This document shows, in pieces, positions 27,161 through 36,426 of a DNA stretch of 64,000 nt (position 1 is its first letter; the number at the start of each line of letters is the position of its first letter). Position numbers and translations under genes: made by a program. The notes below the pieces were generated by a model. The model was not told the origin of the DNA. It did not search any database and worked only from the letters and a program-made list of their open reading frames with translations. Origin of the DNA: Mesorhizobium shangrilense. Its GTDB lineage: Bacteria > Pseudomonadota > Alphaproteobacteria > Rhizobiales > Rhizobiaceae. The stretch covers positions 496,001 to 560,000 of the forward strand of contig NZ_JBEWSZ010000002.1 in assembly GCF_040537815.1 (NCBI RefSeq). Direction: 5' to 3'.

Positions 27161-28195
27161 CTATCCGCGCTTTTCGATGACGGCGTAGAGCACGTTGCGG
27201 TTCTCGCCGAAGAACACCTGCGCTTCGACGGTGTTACGGTCGACGCTGGCATTGATGATGTTCCACATGTCGACCTCCGTGCGCAGCAGCAACACCCAGT
27301 GCATGAACGTCTCACGGTAGCCGGCGTCAGGATTGCCCTCCGCGTAGTTCGCGAAAAGGAATGTCCCGTTCGGCTTCAGCATCTGCAGGCAGGTCTTGGT
27401 GAGTTTTACGGCGACGTTGTGCTGGAGGTAGTCGTAAAGGCCGGAGGCGTAGATGAAGTCAAACTTGCCCATCTTGTGGCCTCTTGCCAGCACGGTTCTG
27501 ACCGAGCCGTCGATGGCCTCGACCGCGGTGCCCTGGAAGTCGCGCGCGATCAATCCAACGCTCTGAGGATCCTGGTCGAGCGCGACCCAGCGCTTGAGAC
27601 GGCCCTCCGCCAGCGCGGCCGAGCGATTGGCCTCCCGCAAATGACCGGCCGCGATCGCCAGGACCTCGGTCTCCGGTCCGTTCTTGGCCGCGATCTCATC
27701 GACATAGCGGGTCAATAGATCGCGCCGTTCCCGTGCCGCGACGCACGATGGTACGTTCTGGGTATGGCTATAGAGCGCCTTGCCGACCTCCGAGGCGCTT
27801 GCCACGCTCTCGGCCACGTGCGGATCACAGTAGATGTAGTCCAGCAACTGCGCGTCGCCGGAATAACCCCTGGGCTTGGTGAAGGACCAATGCGTGAGCG
27901 GATCCTGGAGAAAGTATTCCAGGAGCGGGTGGTTCTGCGCCACCGGTATCAAGGCTTGCCAAACGTCGGGGTGGACCTTGGAACGCAGCGCGTTGAGGGA
28001 CGACAGCAGGCGACGAACGGTCTCGGCGGGGTCCTTTTGTTGTTCGACCTGCTGGTGTGATGTGTGGAGTATGAGCGCAAGCTCCGCGCGAGCGGTTTCG
28101 AACGCTTCGCCGTGATGCTCGGGCTTTCCTCGATGGAGGCTGCTGGCGATCATCTCGGCGGTAATCAGGCTCTTGCCATCAAAGACGGTTTGCAC
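27161..28195 (-). CDS. Class I SAM-dependent methyltransferase
   Basis: A 344-residue protein. The N-terminal ~130 residues are helical, then KPRGYSGDAQLLDYIY leads into a Rossmann methyltransferase domain (EVLAIAAGHLRE as the SAM-binding strand, KFDFIYASGLYDYL as the post-II strand). It resembles proteins annotated for extracellular-factor (3-hydroxypalmitic acid methyl ester) biosynthesis, but that is recall, not proof. Start GTG is backed by GGAG eight bases upstream. It is divergent from the GGDEF-EAL gene, across a low-GC spacer, which hints at a shared signalling role. Confidence 0.75.
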   Translation of the reverse strand: MQTVFDGKSLITAEMIASSLHRGKPEHHGEAFETARAELALILHTSHQQVEQQKDPAETVRRLLSSLNALRSKVHPDVWQALIPVAQNHPLLEYFLQDPLTHWSFTKPRGYSGDAQLLDYIYCDPHVAESVASASEVGKALYSHTQNVPSCVAARERRDLLTRYVDEIAAKNGPETEVLAIAAGHLREANRSAALAEGRLKRWVALDQDPQSVGLIARDFQGTAVEAIDGSVRTVLARGHKMGKFDFIYASGLYDYLQHNVAVKLTKTCLQMLKPNGTFLFANYAEGNPDAGYRETFMHWVLLLRTEVDMWNIINASVDRNTVEAQVFFGENRNVLYAVIEKRG

Positions 28196-28423
28196 AGCAT
28201 CACTCCATGGTTAATACTCACTTAACTTATTGCGTAGAATGCTCGATTTGCCAACGGCGGCTCGGAAGCATTTTAGCGGTATGATTAATTTCCCGCTAAC
28301 CATCTCAGTTCTTTGAATATCTTGCAGTTCGGAATCCCGGTTCCAGTTAACGCAAACTTGTCTTGCGCCATTGCATTTTGCTGGCGTGGAGAATCGTTGT
28401 CGCGTCCCAAGGAGTCGGCCCGC

Positions 28424-30490
28424 GTGGGCGCAGAAGCTGGAAAAGAGCTCGGAACGCAAAATCCCCTTCGCTCGGGGTTTGTCGTGAACGACCGCCTGTC
28501 ATCCAGCTTGGTCGACATGGCGCATGTGGAATCGTACGAACCGCGCCACGAGCCGGGGTCGGACGAGCTGCGTATTCTTTACCGGAGAGAAGCGCAGGCG
28601 AAGCGAAGAGCGGACGCAAGGCCAGGGCTTTGGATCGCCGTTGTGATCTATCTGTTGTTTTCGGCAACCGATCTGCTGCTGATTCCAGATGTGGCGGCCT
28701 ATACGATCACGGCGCGTTTCGCGGTCGGACTGACCGCGCTGTTGACCCTGGAAGTACAGCTTCGCCGGGGAGCCGCCACGGAATGGCTTGATATGACTTG
28801 CGCCGCCGCCATCATCTTCGGCTACATTGGTTGGTTGTACCCAACGTCCATGGGGGCCGACAGGGAAACCGTCGCCTACTATATGGTCTTCGGCACCATT
28901 TTCATGATGAGCGCCAATCTTTTCTTCACGTTCAGCTTCAAGGTATCTATCATAACGTCTACGGTTATATTGTGTATACTTTATGTAGTGAATTACCTTG
29001 TGCCTGCTACTCTGACGTATAAAATGGTATTTGGATCCTTTTATATTTCATGTTTCACGTTCACATCATACGTAAACTGGAAGCTGAACAAGGAACGCTA
29101 CAACGTCTTTTTGAACGCCCTGGAGGCCAAAATCCAGCACAGGGAGGCGACCGAACGCGGCAAGGCTTTGCTAAGACTGTCGCGGACCGATCCGCTTACA
29201 GGCCTGGAGAACCGGCGGGCGATCGACGAGAAGCTGCGGGATTATTGGAGTGACTGGCAAAAGCATGGCAGCAGCTTTGCCGCGATCCTCATCGACGTGG
29301 ACTTCTTCAAGAAGTTCAACGACTGTTACGGCCATCAGGAGGGCGACCGTTGCCTGATCCATGTCGCCAATGCCCTTAGCGATCTGATCAAGCAACATGA
29401 TGGCTCGATCGGGCGCTATGGCGGTGAAGAGTTCATTGTCCTGGCGCGCATGGACAAGAAAGACCAGGTCGCGGATCTGGCGGAAGCCATTTGCCGCACG
29501 GTGGAGAACCTGGCGCTTACCCACGAGTTGCGGCGGGACGGTATCTCGATTGTGACGGCGAGCGTTGGCGCCGCGTTCACCAGGGCGCAGGCTGGTGCCA
29601 AGCTGGAGAAGATCATCCACGAGGCTGATCGAGCGCTCTATCTGGCAAAAGCCAGCGGCCGAAATTGTGCCCGGCTGTTCGATCCGACCGATCCCCAGAG
29701 CAGCGACGAGAGTGAAAACCTTGCGGCTCTGCTGAAGATCGCGATCGGCCAGGATCTCGTTTCGCTCGTCTATCAGCCCATCCAGAATGTCGCGTCGGGC
29801 CGGTTTGAGGCCGTGGAGGCCCTGATGCGCCTCAAAATGCTGGACGGCACATTGGTTCCACCGAGCCTGTTCATTCCTGTCGCGGAACGAACCGGCGCGA
29901 TCCTGGAACTCGGGCGCTGGGCAATAAGGACAGTGTGTACCGAACTCCTGGCTGGGGACCACGTCCGTCTCGTCAGTGTCAACGTCTCTCCGATCCAGCT
30001 CAAGACGCCTGGCTTCGCGGCGTCCGTCGCGACCATCCTGGGCGAGACAGGCGTAACCGGCAACAGGCTGGCCTTCGAAATCACCGAAGGGCTGGAGATG
30101 GAGATGCACTCGGACATTCTTCGCTGCATCAGCGACCTGAAGTTGCTGGGGATCAAGATATGGCTTGATGACTTTGGCACCGGCTTCGCCGGCCTTTCGT
30201 GGCTTCGTCTCATCGATTTCGATACGGTGAAGATCGATCGCTCGTTTCTTCACGACTGCGCCACCCCGAACGGCAAGGCGATGCTCCAGGACATTATTGC
30301 CCTGGTCCGAAATCGTGGCCATAAAATCCTGGTCGAAGGGGTGGAGACCGACGAGCAGATGGCCCTTATGCGCGAGTTCGGCATAGACAACGTCCAGGGT
30401 TTTCGTGTCGGCCGTCCCGCTCCCGCCGAGAGTTTCCAGGCGCACCGGGCCATCCACAAACGGCCATTTACCGTCCGCAAGTCCGCATGA
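28424..30490 (+). CDS. GGDEF-EAL membrane protein for cyclic-di-GMP turnover
   Basis: A 688-residue protein. Residues ~60-230 hold about six membrane helices. A GGDEF domain follows, with the active-site loop intact as RYGGEEF, and then an EAL domain with EALMRL, NVSP, DDFGTGFAGL, KIDRSFL and VEGVET, all expected for catalysis. It may both make and degrade cyclic-di-GMP. GTG 28424 is chosen for its AAGGAG nine bases upstream; ATG 28517 and TTG 28313 are alternatives. The membrane-coding part near 28940-29060 is unusually AT-rich. Confidence 0.9.
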   Translation: MGAEAGKELGTQNPLRSGFVVNDRLSSSLVDMAHVESYEPRHEPGSDELRILYRREAQAKRRADARPGLWIAVVIYLLFSATDLLLIPDVAAYTITARFAVGLTALLTLEVQLRRGAATEWLDMTCAAAIIFGYIGWLYPTSMGADRETVAYYMVFGTIFMMSANLFFTFSFKVSIITSTVILCILYVVNYLVPATLTYKMVFGSFYISCFTFTSYVNWKLNKERYNVFLNALEAKIQHREATERGKALLRLSRTDPLTGLENRRAIDEKLRDYWSDWQKHGSSFAAILIDVDFFKKFNDCYGHQEGDRCLIHVANALSDLIKQHDGSIGRYGGEEFIVLARMDKKDQVADLAEAICRTVENLALTHELRRDGISIVTASVGAAFTRAQAGAKLEKIIHEADRALYLAKASGRNCARLFDPTDPQSSDESENLAALLKIAIGQDLVSLVYQPIQNVASGRFEAVEALMRLKMLDGTLVPPSLFIPVAERTGAILELGRWAIRTVCTELLAGDHVRLVSVNVSPIQLKTPGFAASVATILGETGVTGNRLAFEITEGLEMEMHSDILRCISDLKLLGIKIWLDDFGTGFAGLSWLRLIDFDTVKIDRSFLHDCATPNGKAMLQDIIALVRNRGHKILVEGVETDEQMALMREFGIDNVQGFRVGRPAPAESFQAHRAIHKRPFTVRKSA

Positions 30491-30623
30491 CGCCGGCGGC
30501 GCGGCCGGTCGCGATATCGCTTTTGGGTTAGAGCTATCTGGCCGTCATCGGATGCTTCTCCCCGCCTCCATGTTGGCGGGAACGCCGACGACGCCGAGTG
30601 CCAGCAGAAGCGCGGGACGCCAG

Positions 30624-31055
30624 CTATTCCTGACCGCCGCTCAACGCATCGCGCAGTGCCTGAACCTGCCTGTTCAAGGCATCAAGCTGGGCCAGCGTCA
30701 TGCCTGAACGCTCGATCAGGGTCTCGTTCAGGCAATTGCACTGGACGAGCAGCTTGCGGCCCGCGGCGGTCAGATCGACCTGCACCTGGCGCTCGTCGGT
30801 CTGGCTGCGCTGGCGGGTCGCCAGTCCAGCCTGTTCAAGCCGCTTGACCAGCGGCGTGACCGTGCTCGATTCCAGGGCGAGCCGCCGTGCGATCATGCCG
30901 ACCGACATGCCATCCGCTTCTCCCAGCGCGTTGAGTACCAAATATTGCGGATAGGTGATCCCCATCTCGTCCAGCATGGGCTTGTAGGTGCGATTGATCG
31001 CCATGCTCGTGGCGTAGAGCGTGAAGCAGATTTGGTTGTCCAGCGGCAGAGGCAC
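30624..31055 (-). CDS. MarR-family regulator, OhrR-like
   Basis: A 143-residue winged-helix regulator. It has the OhrR-type start NQICFTLYATSMAINRTYKPML, in which the single Cys (residue 10) is the peroxide-sensing position of the family, followed by LGITYPQYLVL-like and the MarR wing ERQVQVDLT. OhrR proteins repress organic hydroperoxide defence genes until the Cys is oxidised. GTG 31055 is chosen because of AAGGA upstream; a TTG at 31073 is also open. It is divergent from an alpha/beta hydrolase, across three TATCGCGATA sites. Confidence 0.85.
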   Translation of the reverse strand: MPLPLDNQICFTLYATSMAINRTYKPMLDEMGITYPQYLVLNALGEADGMSVGMIARRLALESSTVTPLVKRLEQAGLATRQRSQTDERQVQVDLTAAGRKLLVQCNCLNETLIERSGMTLAQLDALNRQVQALRDALSGGQE

Positions 31056-31102
31056 CAGGGCATTCCTTCTCAAGATGAAGCGTCTTCATACTACGATAAA
31101 TG

Positions 31103-31114
31103 ATATCGCGATAT
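31103..31114. promoter_or_regulatory. Candidate OhrR-type operator, proximal site
   Basis: A perfect 12-bp palindrome ATATCGCGATAT, 48 bases upstream of the regulator GTG at 31055. Its core TATCGCGATA is repeated twice more in the divergent region. Position near the regulator's own start fits autorepression. Confidence 0.6.
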
Positions 31115-31152
31115 ATATTTCTGTGGACAGGTGCGGCCAGATGGCTTACCGA

Positions 31153-31189
31153 TGTTGGTATCGCGATATCAATTATCGCGATACCAACA
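31153..31189. promoter_or_regulatory. Large palindromic operator before the alpha/beta hydrolase
   Basis: Perfect 16-bp inverted arms (31153-31168 and 31174-31189) with a 5-base spacer TCAAT. Each arm contains TATCGCGATA, itself a palindrome, so two regulator dimers could bind side by side. It ends 13 bases before the hydrolase ATG, where bound repressor would block transcription. Confidence 0.7.
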
Positions 31190-31202
31190 AAGGGACACCG
31201 AC

Positions 31203-32066
31203 ATGAACCAAGCTTCGCAATCCAAAGCCGGCTCGGGCAGCGGCACGATCACCACCAAGGATGGAACGCAAATCTATTACAAGGATTGGGGGACCGGTCA
31301 GCCGATCGTCTTCCATCACGGCTGGCCGCTGAGCAGCGACGACTGGGACGCCCAGATGCTGTTCTTCCTTTCCAAGGGTTACCGGGTCATCGCCCATGAT
31401 CGCCGCGGCCATGGCCGTTCGACCCAGACCGACATCGGCAATGAGATGGACACCTACGCGGCGGACGTCGCCGCGCTTGCCGAACATCTCGACCTCAAGA
31501 ACGCCATCCATGTCGGCCATTCGACCGGCGGTGGCGAAGTCGCGCGCTATGTCGCCCGGTATGGCGCCGGTGGCCGTGTTTCCAAGGCGGTGCTGATTGG
31601 CGCGGTGCCGCCGATCATGCTCAAGACATCAGCCAACCCAGGCGGCCTGCCGATCGAGGTGTTCGACGGCTTCCGCACCGCCCAGGCGGCCAACCGCGCC
31701 CAGTTCTTCCGCGACGTTCCGGCCGGTCCGTTCTACGGGTTCAATCGTCCGGGCGCCGAGGTCTCGCAGGGCGTCATCGACAATTGGTGGCGTCAGGGCA
31801 TGATGGGCGGCACCAAGGCGCACTATGACTGCATCAAGGCTTTTTCGGAAACCGACTTCACCGAGGACCTGAAGACAATCGACGTGCCAGTGCTGGTCAT
31901 GCATGGCGATGACGACCAGATCGTCCCGATCGCGGATTCGGCGCTCCTGACGATCAAGCTGCTCAAGAAGGGCGAGCTCAAGGTCTACAAGGGCTACCCG
32001 CATGGCATGGCCACGACCCATGCCGAGGTTATAAACGCCGATCTGTTGGCTTTCTTCAAGGCGTAA
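31203..32066 (+). CDS. Alpha/beta hydrolase (non-heme chloroperoxidase-like)
   Basis: A 287-residue hydrolase. The nucleophile elbow GHSTGGG places Ser at residue 107; [11 protein letters not shown] supplies the oxyanion hole, and the acid and His are in HGDDDQIVP and YPHGMATTH. The sequence fits the cofactor-free haloperoxidase/perhydrolase group, which are esterases that can form peracids. ATG 31203 lies just after the palindromic operator. Its likely regulator is the OhrR-like protein, so it may act in defence against organic peroxides or reactive electrophiles. Confidence 0.9.
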   Translation: MNQASQSKAGSGSGTITTKDGTQIYYKDWGTGQPIVFHHGWPLSSDDWDAQMLFFLSKGYRVIAHDRRGHGRSTQTDIGNEMDTYAADVAALAEHLDLKNAIHVGHSTGGGEVARYVARYGAGGRVSKAVLIGAVPPIMLKTSANPGGLPIEVFDGFRTAQAANRAQFFRDVPAGPFYGFNRPGAEVSQGVIDNWWRQGMMGGTKAHYDCIKAFSETDFTEDLKTIDVPVLVMHGDDDQIVPIADSALLTIKLLKKGELKVYKGYPHGMATTHAEVINADLLAFFKA

Positions 32067-32086
32067 AGTCTTTTAGGAACGGTCAG

Positions 32087-32125
32087 AAAAAAGCATCCGC
32101 CGGTCAACCCGACGGGTGCTTTTTC
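32087..32125 (+). terminator. Terminator after the alpha/beta hydrolase
   Basis: Stem AAAAAGCATCC (32088-32098) pairs with GGGTGCTTTTT (32114-32124), with one G-T pair, and ends in a T run. It could also work for the convergent exporter gene on the other strand. Confidence 0.75.
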
Positions 32126-32142
32126 ATGGCAACGAATGCGGC

Positions 32143-33384
32143 CTAGCGGGTCGCGGCTTCGAGCTTTCTTGCTTCCCGCATGTTCGGCAGGAACACTGTC
32201 AGCAGGCCGAGCAGCGGCAGATACGAGCAGACCTGAAAGACGAAATCGATGCCCTTCATGTCGGCGACGACGCCGAGCACGGCGGCGGCGATACCGCCCA
32301 TGCCGAAAGCGAAGCCGAAGAAGATGCCTGCGATCATGCCAACACGTCCCGGCACCAGTTCCTGCGCGAAGACGACGATGTTGGAGAAGGCCGATGAGAG
32401 AATCAGGCCGATCAGCACCGTCAGCACCATCGTCCATTCGAGGTTGGCGTAGGGTAGGGCCAGCGTGAAGGGCAGCACGCCGACGATCGAGAACCAGATC
32501 ATCGCCTTCTGCCCATAGCGGTCGCCGAACGGCCCGCCGAGCAGGATGCCGAGCGCCGAGGCGCCGAGGAACAGGAACAGCATGACCTGCGACATCTGCA
32601 CAGAAACGCTGAACTTATGGATGGAATAGAAGGTGTAGTAGCTGGCGAGGCTGGCGATGTAGGCATTCTTGGTCAGCACCAGCAGGGTCAGCACCGCCAG
32701 GGCCCACATCACCTTGCGGCGCGGGAAGGGCGAGACGAAGCTCGCCATCTTGCGGTTGGCTTGTGCGGCGCGCATCCGGCTGTACCAGCCGCCGACCTGC
32801 CACAGCACGATGATGCCGATCAGCGAGCCGACGGCGAACCACGAGATGCTGGCCTGGCCAAAGGGCACGACGATGAAGGCCGCCAGCAGCGGCCCCATGG
32901 ACTGGCCGAAATTGCCGCCGACCTGGAACAGCGACTGGGCGAGGCCGTAGCGGCCGCCGGATGCGAAACGGGCAATGCGCGAGGATTCCGGATGGAAGAT
33001 CGCCGAACCGATGCCGATCAGCGAGGCGCCGATCAAGAGCAGCCAGTAGTGGCCGGCATAGGCGAGCACGACCAAGCCGACCAGCGAGGCCGCCATGCCG
33101 TAGGGCAGGGAATAAGGCATGGGCCGCTTGTCGGTGACCATGCCGATCACCGGCTGCAGCAGCGACGCCGTTACCTGGAAGGTGAAGGTCAGAAGGCCGA
33201 TCTGCCAGAAATCGAGACCGTAGTTTTCCTTGAGCAGCGGATAGATGGCCGATAGTAGCGACTGCATGATGTCGTTGATGCCGTGGCAAAAGCTCACCGC
33301 CAGGATGACGGTGAAGGCCGTCGCCTGGGCTGACACGTGGCTGGCGGTGGCGGGTGCGACGCCGGTGGCTGTTGTATCGGACAA
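32143..33384 (-). CDS. fsr: MFS exporter, fosmidomycin-resistance (Fsr) family
   Basis: A ~413-residue major facilitator with 12 helices. It closely follows E. coli Fsr: SFCHGINDIMQSLLSAIYPLL, FQVTASLLQPVIG, DKRPMPYSLP, GIGSAIFHPESSR and GLAQSLFQVGGNFG. It should export a small molecule with the proton gradient. The start is uncertain. TTG 33384 has GGAG six bases upstream and gives the usual length, while an ATG at 33555 would overlap the divergent AraC gene. Confidence 0.88.
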   Translation of the reverse strand: MSDTTATGVAPATASHVSAQATAFTVILAVSFCHGINDIMQSLLSAIYPLLKENYGLDFWQIGLLTFTFQVTASLLQPVIGMVTDKRPMPYSLPYGMAASLVGLVVLAYAGHYWLLLIGASLIGIGSAIFHPESSRIARFASGGRYGLAQSLFQVGGNFGQSMGPLLAAFIVVPFGQASISWFAVGSLIGIIVLWQVGGWYSRMRAAQANRKMASFVSPFPRRKVMWALAVLTLLVLTKNAYIASLASYYTFYSIHKFSVSVQMSQVMLFLFLGASALGILLGGPFGDRYGQKAMIWFSIVGVLPFTLALPYANLEWTMVLTVLIGLILSSAFSNIVVFAQELVPGRVGMIAGIFFGFAFGMGGIAAAVLGVVADMKGIDFVFQVCSYLPLLGLLTVFLPNMREARKLEAATR

Positions 33385-33520
33385 GACGGACTCCGTGGTC
33401 TTTTTGGCGGGCACGCCCGCGGGCAAACTGCGGGCTCTCCCGCACGCCGCCTTATAGGATGGTTGCCAAGCTACTTCTTTCGTGGTTTGGTCCAATAGTT
33501 TCGCAAGTGGGCCATATCCG

Positions 33521-34408
33521 ATGCCGCACGGACGGGAAATATCCCACGCAGGCAATGTCGAGCGCCGGCGGTTGCACGAGAGCCGCTGGGAGTGGTTGGA
33601 GCAGGTCGCCGGGCCAGCGGTGGCGCTGCCGACGGAGTATCCGGATGGCTATCACGTGCCGCAACACCGCCACAGCCGCAGCCAGCTGCTGCACGCGCTG
33701 GTCGGCGTCGTGCTGGTGACGACGCGGCACGGGCGCTGGATGGTGCCGCCCGACCATGCCATGTGGATCCCGGCCGGTACCGAACATGCGGTCGAAATGC
33801 TGGGCGATGTCTCGATGCGCTCGGTCTATGTGATGCCGCAGGCGATTGACGGGTTGCCGGACAGCTTGCGCGTCGTCGGCGTCACTGACCTCATGCACAG
33901 CCTGATCGTGGAGTCGGAAAAGCTGCCGCAGGGCGGCGAACTGGAAGGGCGCGGCGGGCTGATCATGAGCCTGTTGCTGCATGAGATTCCCAATTTGCCG
34001 GAACGACCGCTCGGCCTGCCATTCCCGTCAGATCCGAAACTCGCGGCGCTGTGCCGGCGTTTCGTCGCCGCACCGTCCCCGCATGCGACGATCGATGAGT
34101 GGGCGGATGCCGCCGGCATGAGCCGGCGTTCCTTCACCCGCGCCTTCCACCGCCAGACCGGCCTGTCGCTGTCGACATGGCGACAGCAGGCCTGCCTGTT
34201 CGCGGCCCTGCCGAGGCTCGCCGATGGCGAGCCGATCACAAGGGTGGCGCTCGATCTCGGCTATGACAGCGTGCCGGCCTTCATCACCATGTTCAAGCGC
34301 ATGCTGGGCACGTCGCCGCGCGGATACATGCGGCGCGCGGGCGGGTCGGCCAGGGCTGACGTGCCGATGCTGCAGGGGCCAAGCCCGATCGGCCTCAAGA
34401 GCCGCTGA
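33521..34408 (+). CDS. AraC-family transcriptional regulator
   Basis: A 295-residue regulator with an N-terminal cupin-like sensor (VPQHRHSRSQLLHALVGVVLV, then MWIPAGTEHAVEM) and a C-terminal AraC DNA-binding domain with two helix-turn-helix units (TIDEWADAAGMSRRSFTRAFHRQTG and VALDLGYDSVPAFITMFKRMLGTSP). It is divergent from the fsr-type exporter and probably controls it. ATG 33521 is chosen; an in-frame GTG at 33482 would lengthen it by 13 residues. Confidence 0.9.
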   Translation: MPHGREISHAGNVERRRLHESRWEWLEQVAGPAVALPTEYPDGYHVPQHRHSRSQLLHALVGVVLVTTRHGRWMVPPDHAMWIPAGTEHAVEMLGDVSMRSVYVMPQAIDGLPDSLRVVGVTDLMHSLIVESEKLPQGGELEGRGGLIMSLLLHEIPNLPERPLGLPFPSDPKLAALCRRFVAAPSPHATIDEWADAAGMSRRSFTRAFHRQTGLSLSTWRQQACLFAALPRLADGEPITRVALDLGYDSVPAFITMFKRMLGTSPRGYMRRAGGSARADVPMLQGPSPIGLKSR

Positions 34409-34426
34409 TCCCTGCGAGACGCCATA

Positions 34427-35308
34427 TCAGGCAGGCACGGCTTCGGCCGCGATCTGGTCGAGCGTGGCGACCGTTTCATCCGACAGCTTCAGGTCGGCCG
34501 CCCCGAGGTTTTCACGCAGGTGCCCGACCGACGATGTGCCGGGGATCAGCAGGATGTTGGGCGCACGCTGCAGCAGCCAGGCGAGTGCCACCTGCATCGG
34601 TGTCGCGCCGAGCTTGCCGGCCACGTCGGACAATGTCGTCGACTGCAACGGCGTGAAACCGCCGAGCGGGAAGAACGGCACATAGGCGATCCCTGCCGCG
34701 GCGAGTTCGTCGACCAGCGCATCGTCGTCACGGTGAGCGAGATTGTACATGTTCTGCACGCAGACGATCTCGCAGATGCGGCGGCCCTCGGCGATCTGGG
34801 TGGATGTGACGTTGCTCAGCCCGATATGGCGGACAAGACCCTGGCGTTGAAGGTCGGCCAGCACGGCGAGCTGCGGTTCGAGCGACCCTTCGACCGGCCC
34901 GTGGATGCCGAGCATGCTACGAAGATTGACCACTTCGAGCCTTTCCAGGCCAAGATTGCGCAGATTGTCGTGAACGGCTTGCGTCAGCTCCTGGGGCGAC
35001 ATGGCCGGGATCCAGGATCCATCCGCGCCGCGCCGGGCGCTGATCTTGGTGACGATGACGAGATCGTCAGAATAGGGATGCAAAGCCTCGCGGATGATCT
35101 GGTTGGTGACATGCGGGCCATAGAAGTCGCTGGTGTCGATGTGGTCGACGCCGCTGGCCACGGCTTCGCGCAGCACGGCGATGGCGGCGTCGCGGTCCTT
35201 CGGCGGCCCGAACACGCCGGGGCCGGCGAGCTGCATGGCGCCATAGCCGAGCCGTTTCACGGTGCGGTCGCCGAGTTTGAATGTTTCGGCTGTGCTGATG
35301 TTGGTCAT
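34427..35308 (-). CDS. Aldo/keto reductase
   Basis: A 293-residue NADPH-dependent reductase with the AKR TIM barrel. The catalytic tetrad is partly visible: Asp and Tyr in DHIDTSDFYGP, Lys in VIVTKIS. The residue that replaces the usual HxD/E segment lies in VVNLRSMLG, so the catalytic His may be Asn or absent. The C-terminal LLIPGTSSVGHLRENLGA segment binds NADPH. Substrate unknown. It is divergent from a LysR-type gene that probably regulates it. Confidence 0.88.
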   Translation of the reverse strand: MTNISTAETFKLGDRTVKRLGYGAMQLAGPGVFGPPKDRDAAIAVLREAVASGVDHIDTSDFYGPHVTNQIIREALHPYSDDLVIVTKISARRGADGSWIPAMSPQELTQAVHDNLRNLGLERLEVVNLRSMLGIHGPVEGSLEPQLAVLADLQRQGLVRHIGLSNVTSTQIAEGRRICEIVCVQNMYNLAHRDDDALVDELAAAGIAYVPFFPLGGFTPLQSTTLSDVAGKLGATPMQVALAWLLQRAPNILLIPGTSSVGHLRENLGAADLKLSDETVATLDQIAAEAVPA

Positions 35309-35407
35309 GGGTCGGTCGTCTCCTCTTGGGTCGAGCTTGCATGTAGGCCGCTCCGCCCCGTACGATAATATGGCTTAATCGAAACAAGCTGTTCGGGAGT
35401 GCGAACA

Positions 35408-36310
35408 ATGGCGGACCTTGGTGATCTCACCGCTTTCGTGGCGGTCGCGAACGCCGGCGGCTTTCGCGATGCGGCGCGGGCCGGCGGCGGCAGCGCCTCC
35501 AGCCTCAGCGAAGCGGTGAGCCGGCTGGAGGCAAGGCTTGGGGTGCGGCTGCTCAACCGCACCACGCGCAGCGTCGCACCAACCGAAGCCGGCGCGCGCC
35601 TGCTCGATCGGCTGGGACCTGCACTGGGCGAGGTCGAGGCGGCGCTTGATGTGGTCAACGGCTTTCGCGACCGGCCGGCTGGAACACTGCGGCTCAACGT
35701 GCCGGTGAGTGCCGCGCGCCTTGTGCTGCCTCGCCTCGTGCCGCCTTTCCTGGCCGCCTATCCCGACATCCGCCTCGAGATCATCGCCGATGACAGTTTC
35801 GTCGATGTACTGGAAGCCGGCTGCGATGCGGGCATCCGCTATGACGAGCGGCTGGAGCAGGACATGATCGCCATTCCGATCGGCCCCCGCCATCAACGCT
35901 TCGCCACCGCCGCGTCGCCGGCCTATCTCGACCGGCGCGGCCGCCCCGATCATCCGCGTGACCTGCTCGCCCATTCCTGCCTGCTTGGCCGTTTCAAAAG
36001 CCGTGCCATGACGGCCTGGGAATTCGTACGCGACGGGGAGGTGCTGAAGGTGGAGCCGACCGGCCCGCTCATCGTCAGCACCGGCACCGCGACCGACCTT
36101 GCCGTCGAAGCGGCGATCGCCGGCAGCGGCATCATCAGCCTGTTCGAGGACTGGCTGCGGCCCTATTTCGACAGTGGCGCATTGGAGCCGGTGCTGGAGC
36201 CCTGGTGGGAGCGCTTCTCAGGCCCGTTCCTCTATTATCCGGGCCGTCGCTACCTGCCGGCGCCGCTGCGCGCCTTCATCGATTTCACCAGCGCGATGCG
36301 ATGGGATTGA
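35408..36310 (+). CDS. LysR-family transcriptional regulator
   Basis: A 300-residue LysR regulator. The N-terminal winged helix is visible (DLTAFVAVANAGGFRDAARAGG, then VSRLEARLGVRLLNRTTRSVAPTEAG). The C-terminal ~210 residues form the inducer-binding domain. ATG 35408 is chosen over an in-frame GTG nine bases earlier. LysR regulators commonly control the adjacent divergent gene, here the aldo/keto reductase. Confidence 0.92.
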   Translation: MADLGDLTAFVAVANAGGFRDAARAGGGSASSLSEAVSRLEARLGVRLLNRTTRSVAPTEAGARLLDRLGPALGEVEAALDVVNGFRDRPAGTLRLNVPVSAARLVLPRLVPPFLAAYPDIRLEIIADDSFVDVLEAGCDAGIRYDERLEQDMIAIPIGPRHQRFATAASPAYLDRRGRPDHPRDLLAHSCLLGRFKSRAMTAWEFVRDGEVLKVEPTGPLIVSTGTATDLAVEAAIAGSGIISLFEDWLRPYFDSGALEPVLEPWWERFSGPFLYYPGRRYLPAPLRAFIDFTSAMRWD

Positions 36311-36366
36311 GCGGGGGCTGAACCTCTTCCAGCAATCCGCGCGGCAAAAACCTCATGGCACCTAGG

Positions 36367-36396
36367 CGCGATCTGCCATCTCGATGGCAGATCGCG
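36367..36396. promoter_or_regulatory. 14-bp perfect inverted repeat upstream of vapB remnant
   Basis: Arms CGCGATCTGCCATC (36367-36380) and its exact complement (36383-36396), with a 2-base centre. It lies 30 bases before the vapB-like ATG, where VapBC complexes normally bind to repress their own operon. No T run follows, so it is less likely to be a terminator. Confidence 0.5.
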
Positions 36397-36426
36397 AAGA
36401 GACTTTGTTCGTGGAAGGAGATCGAA

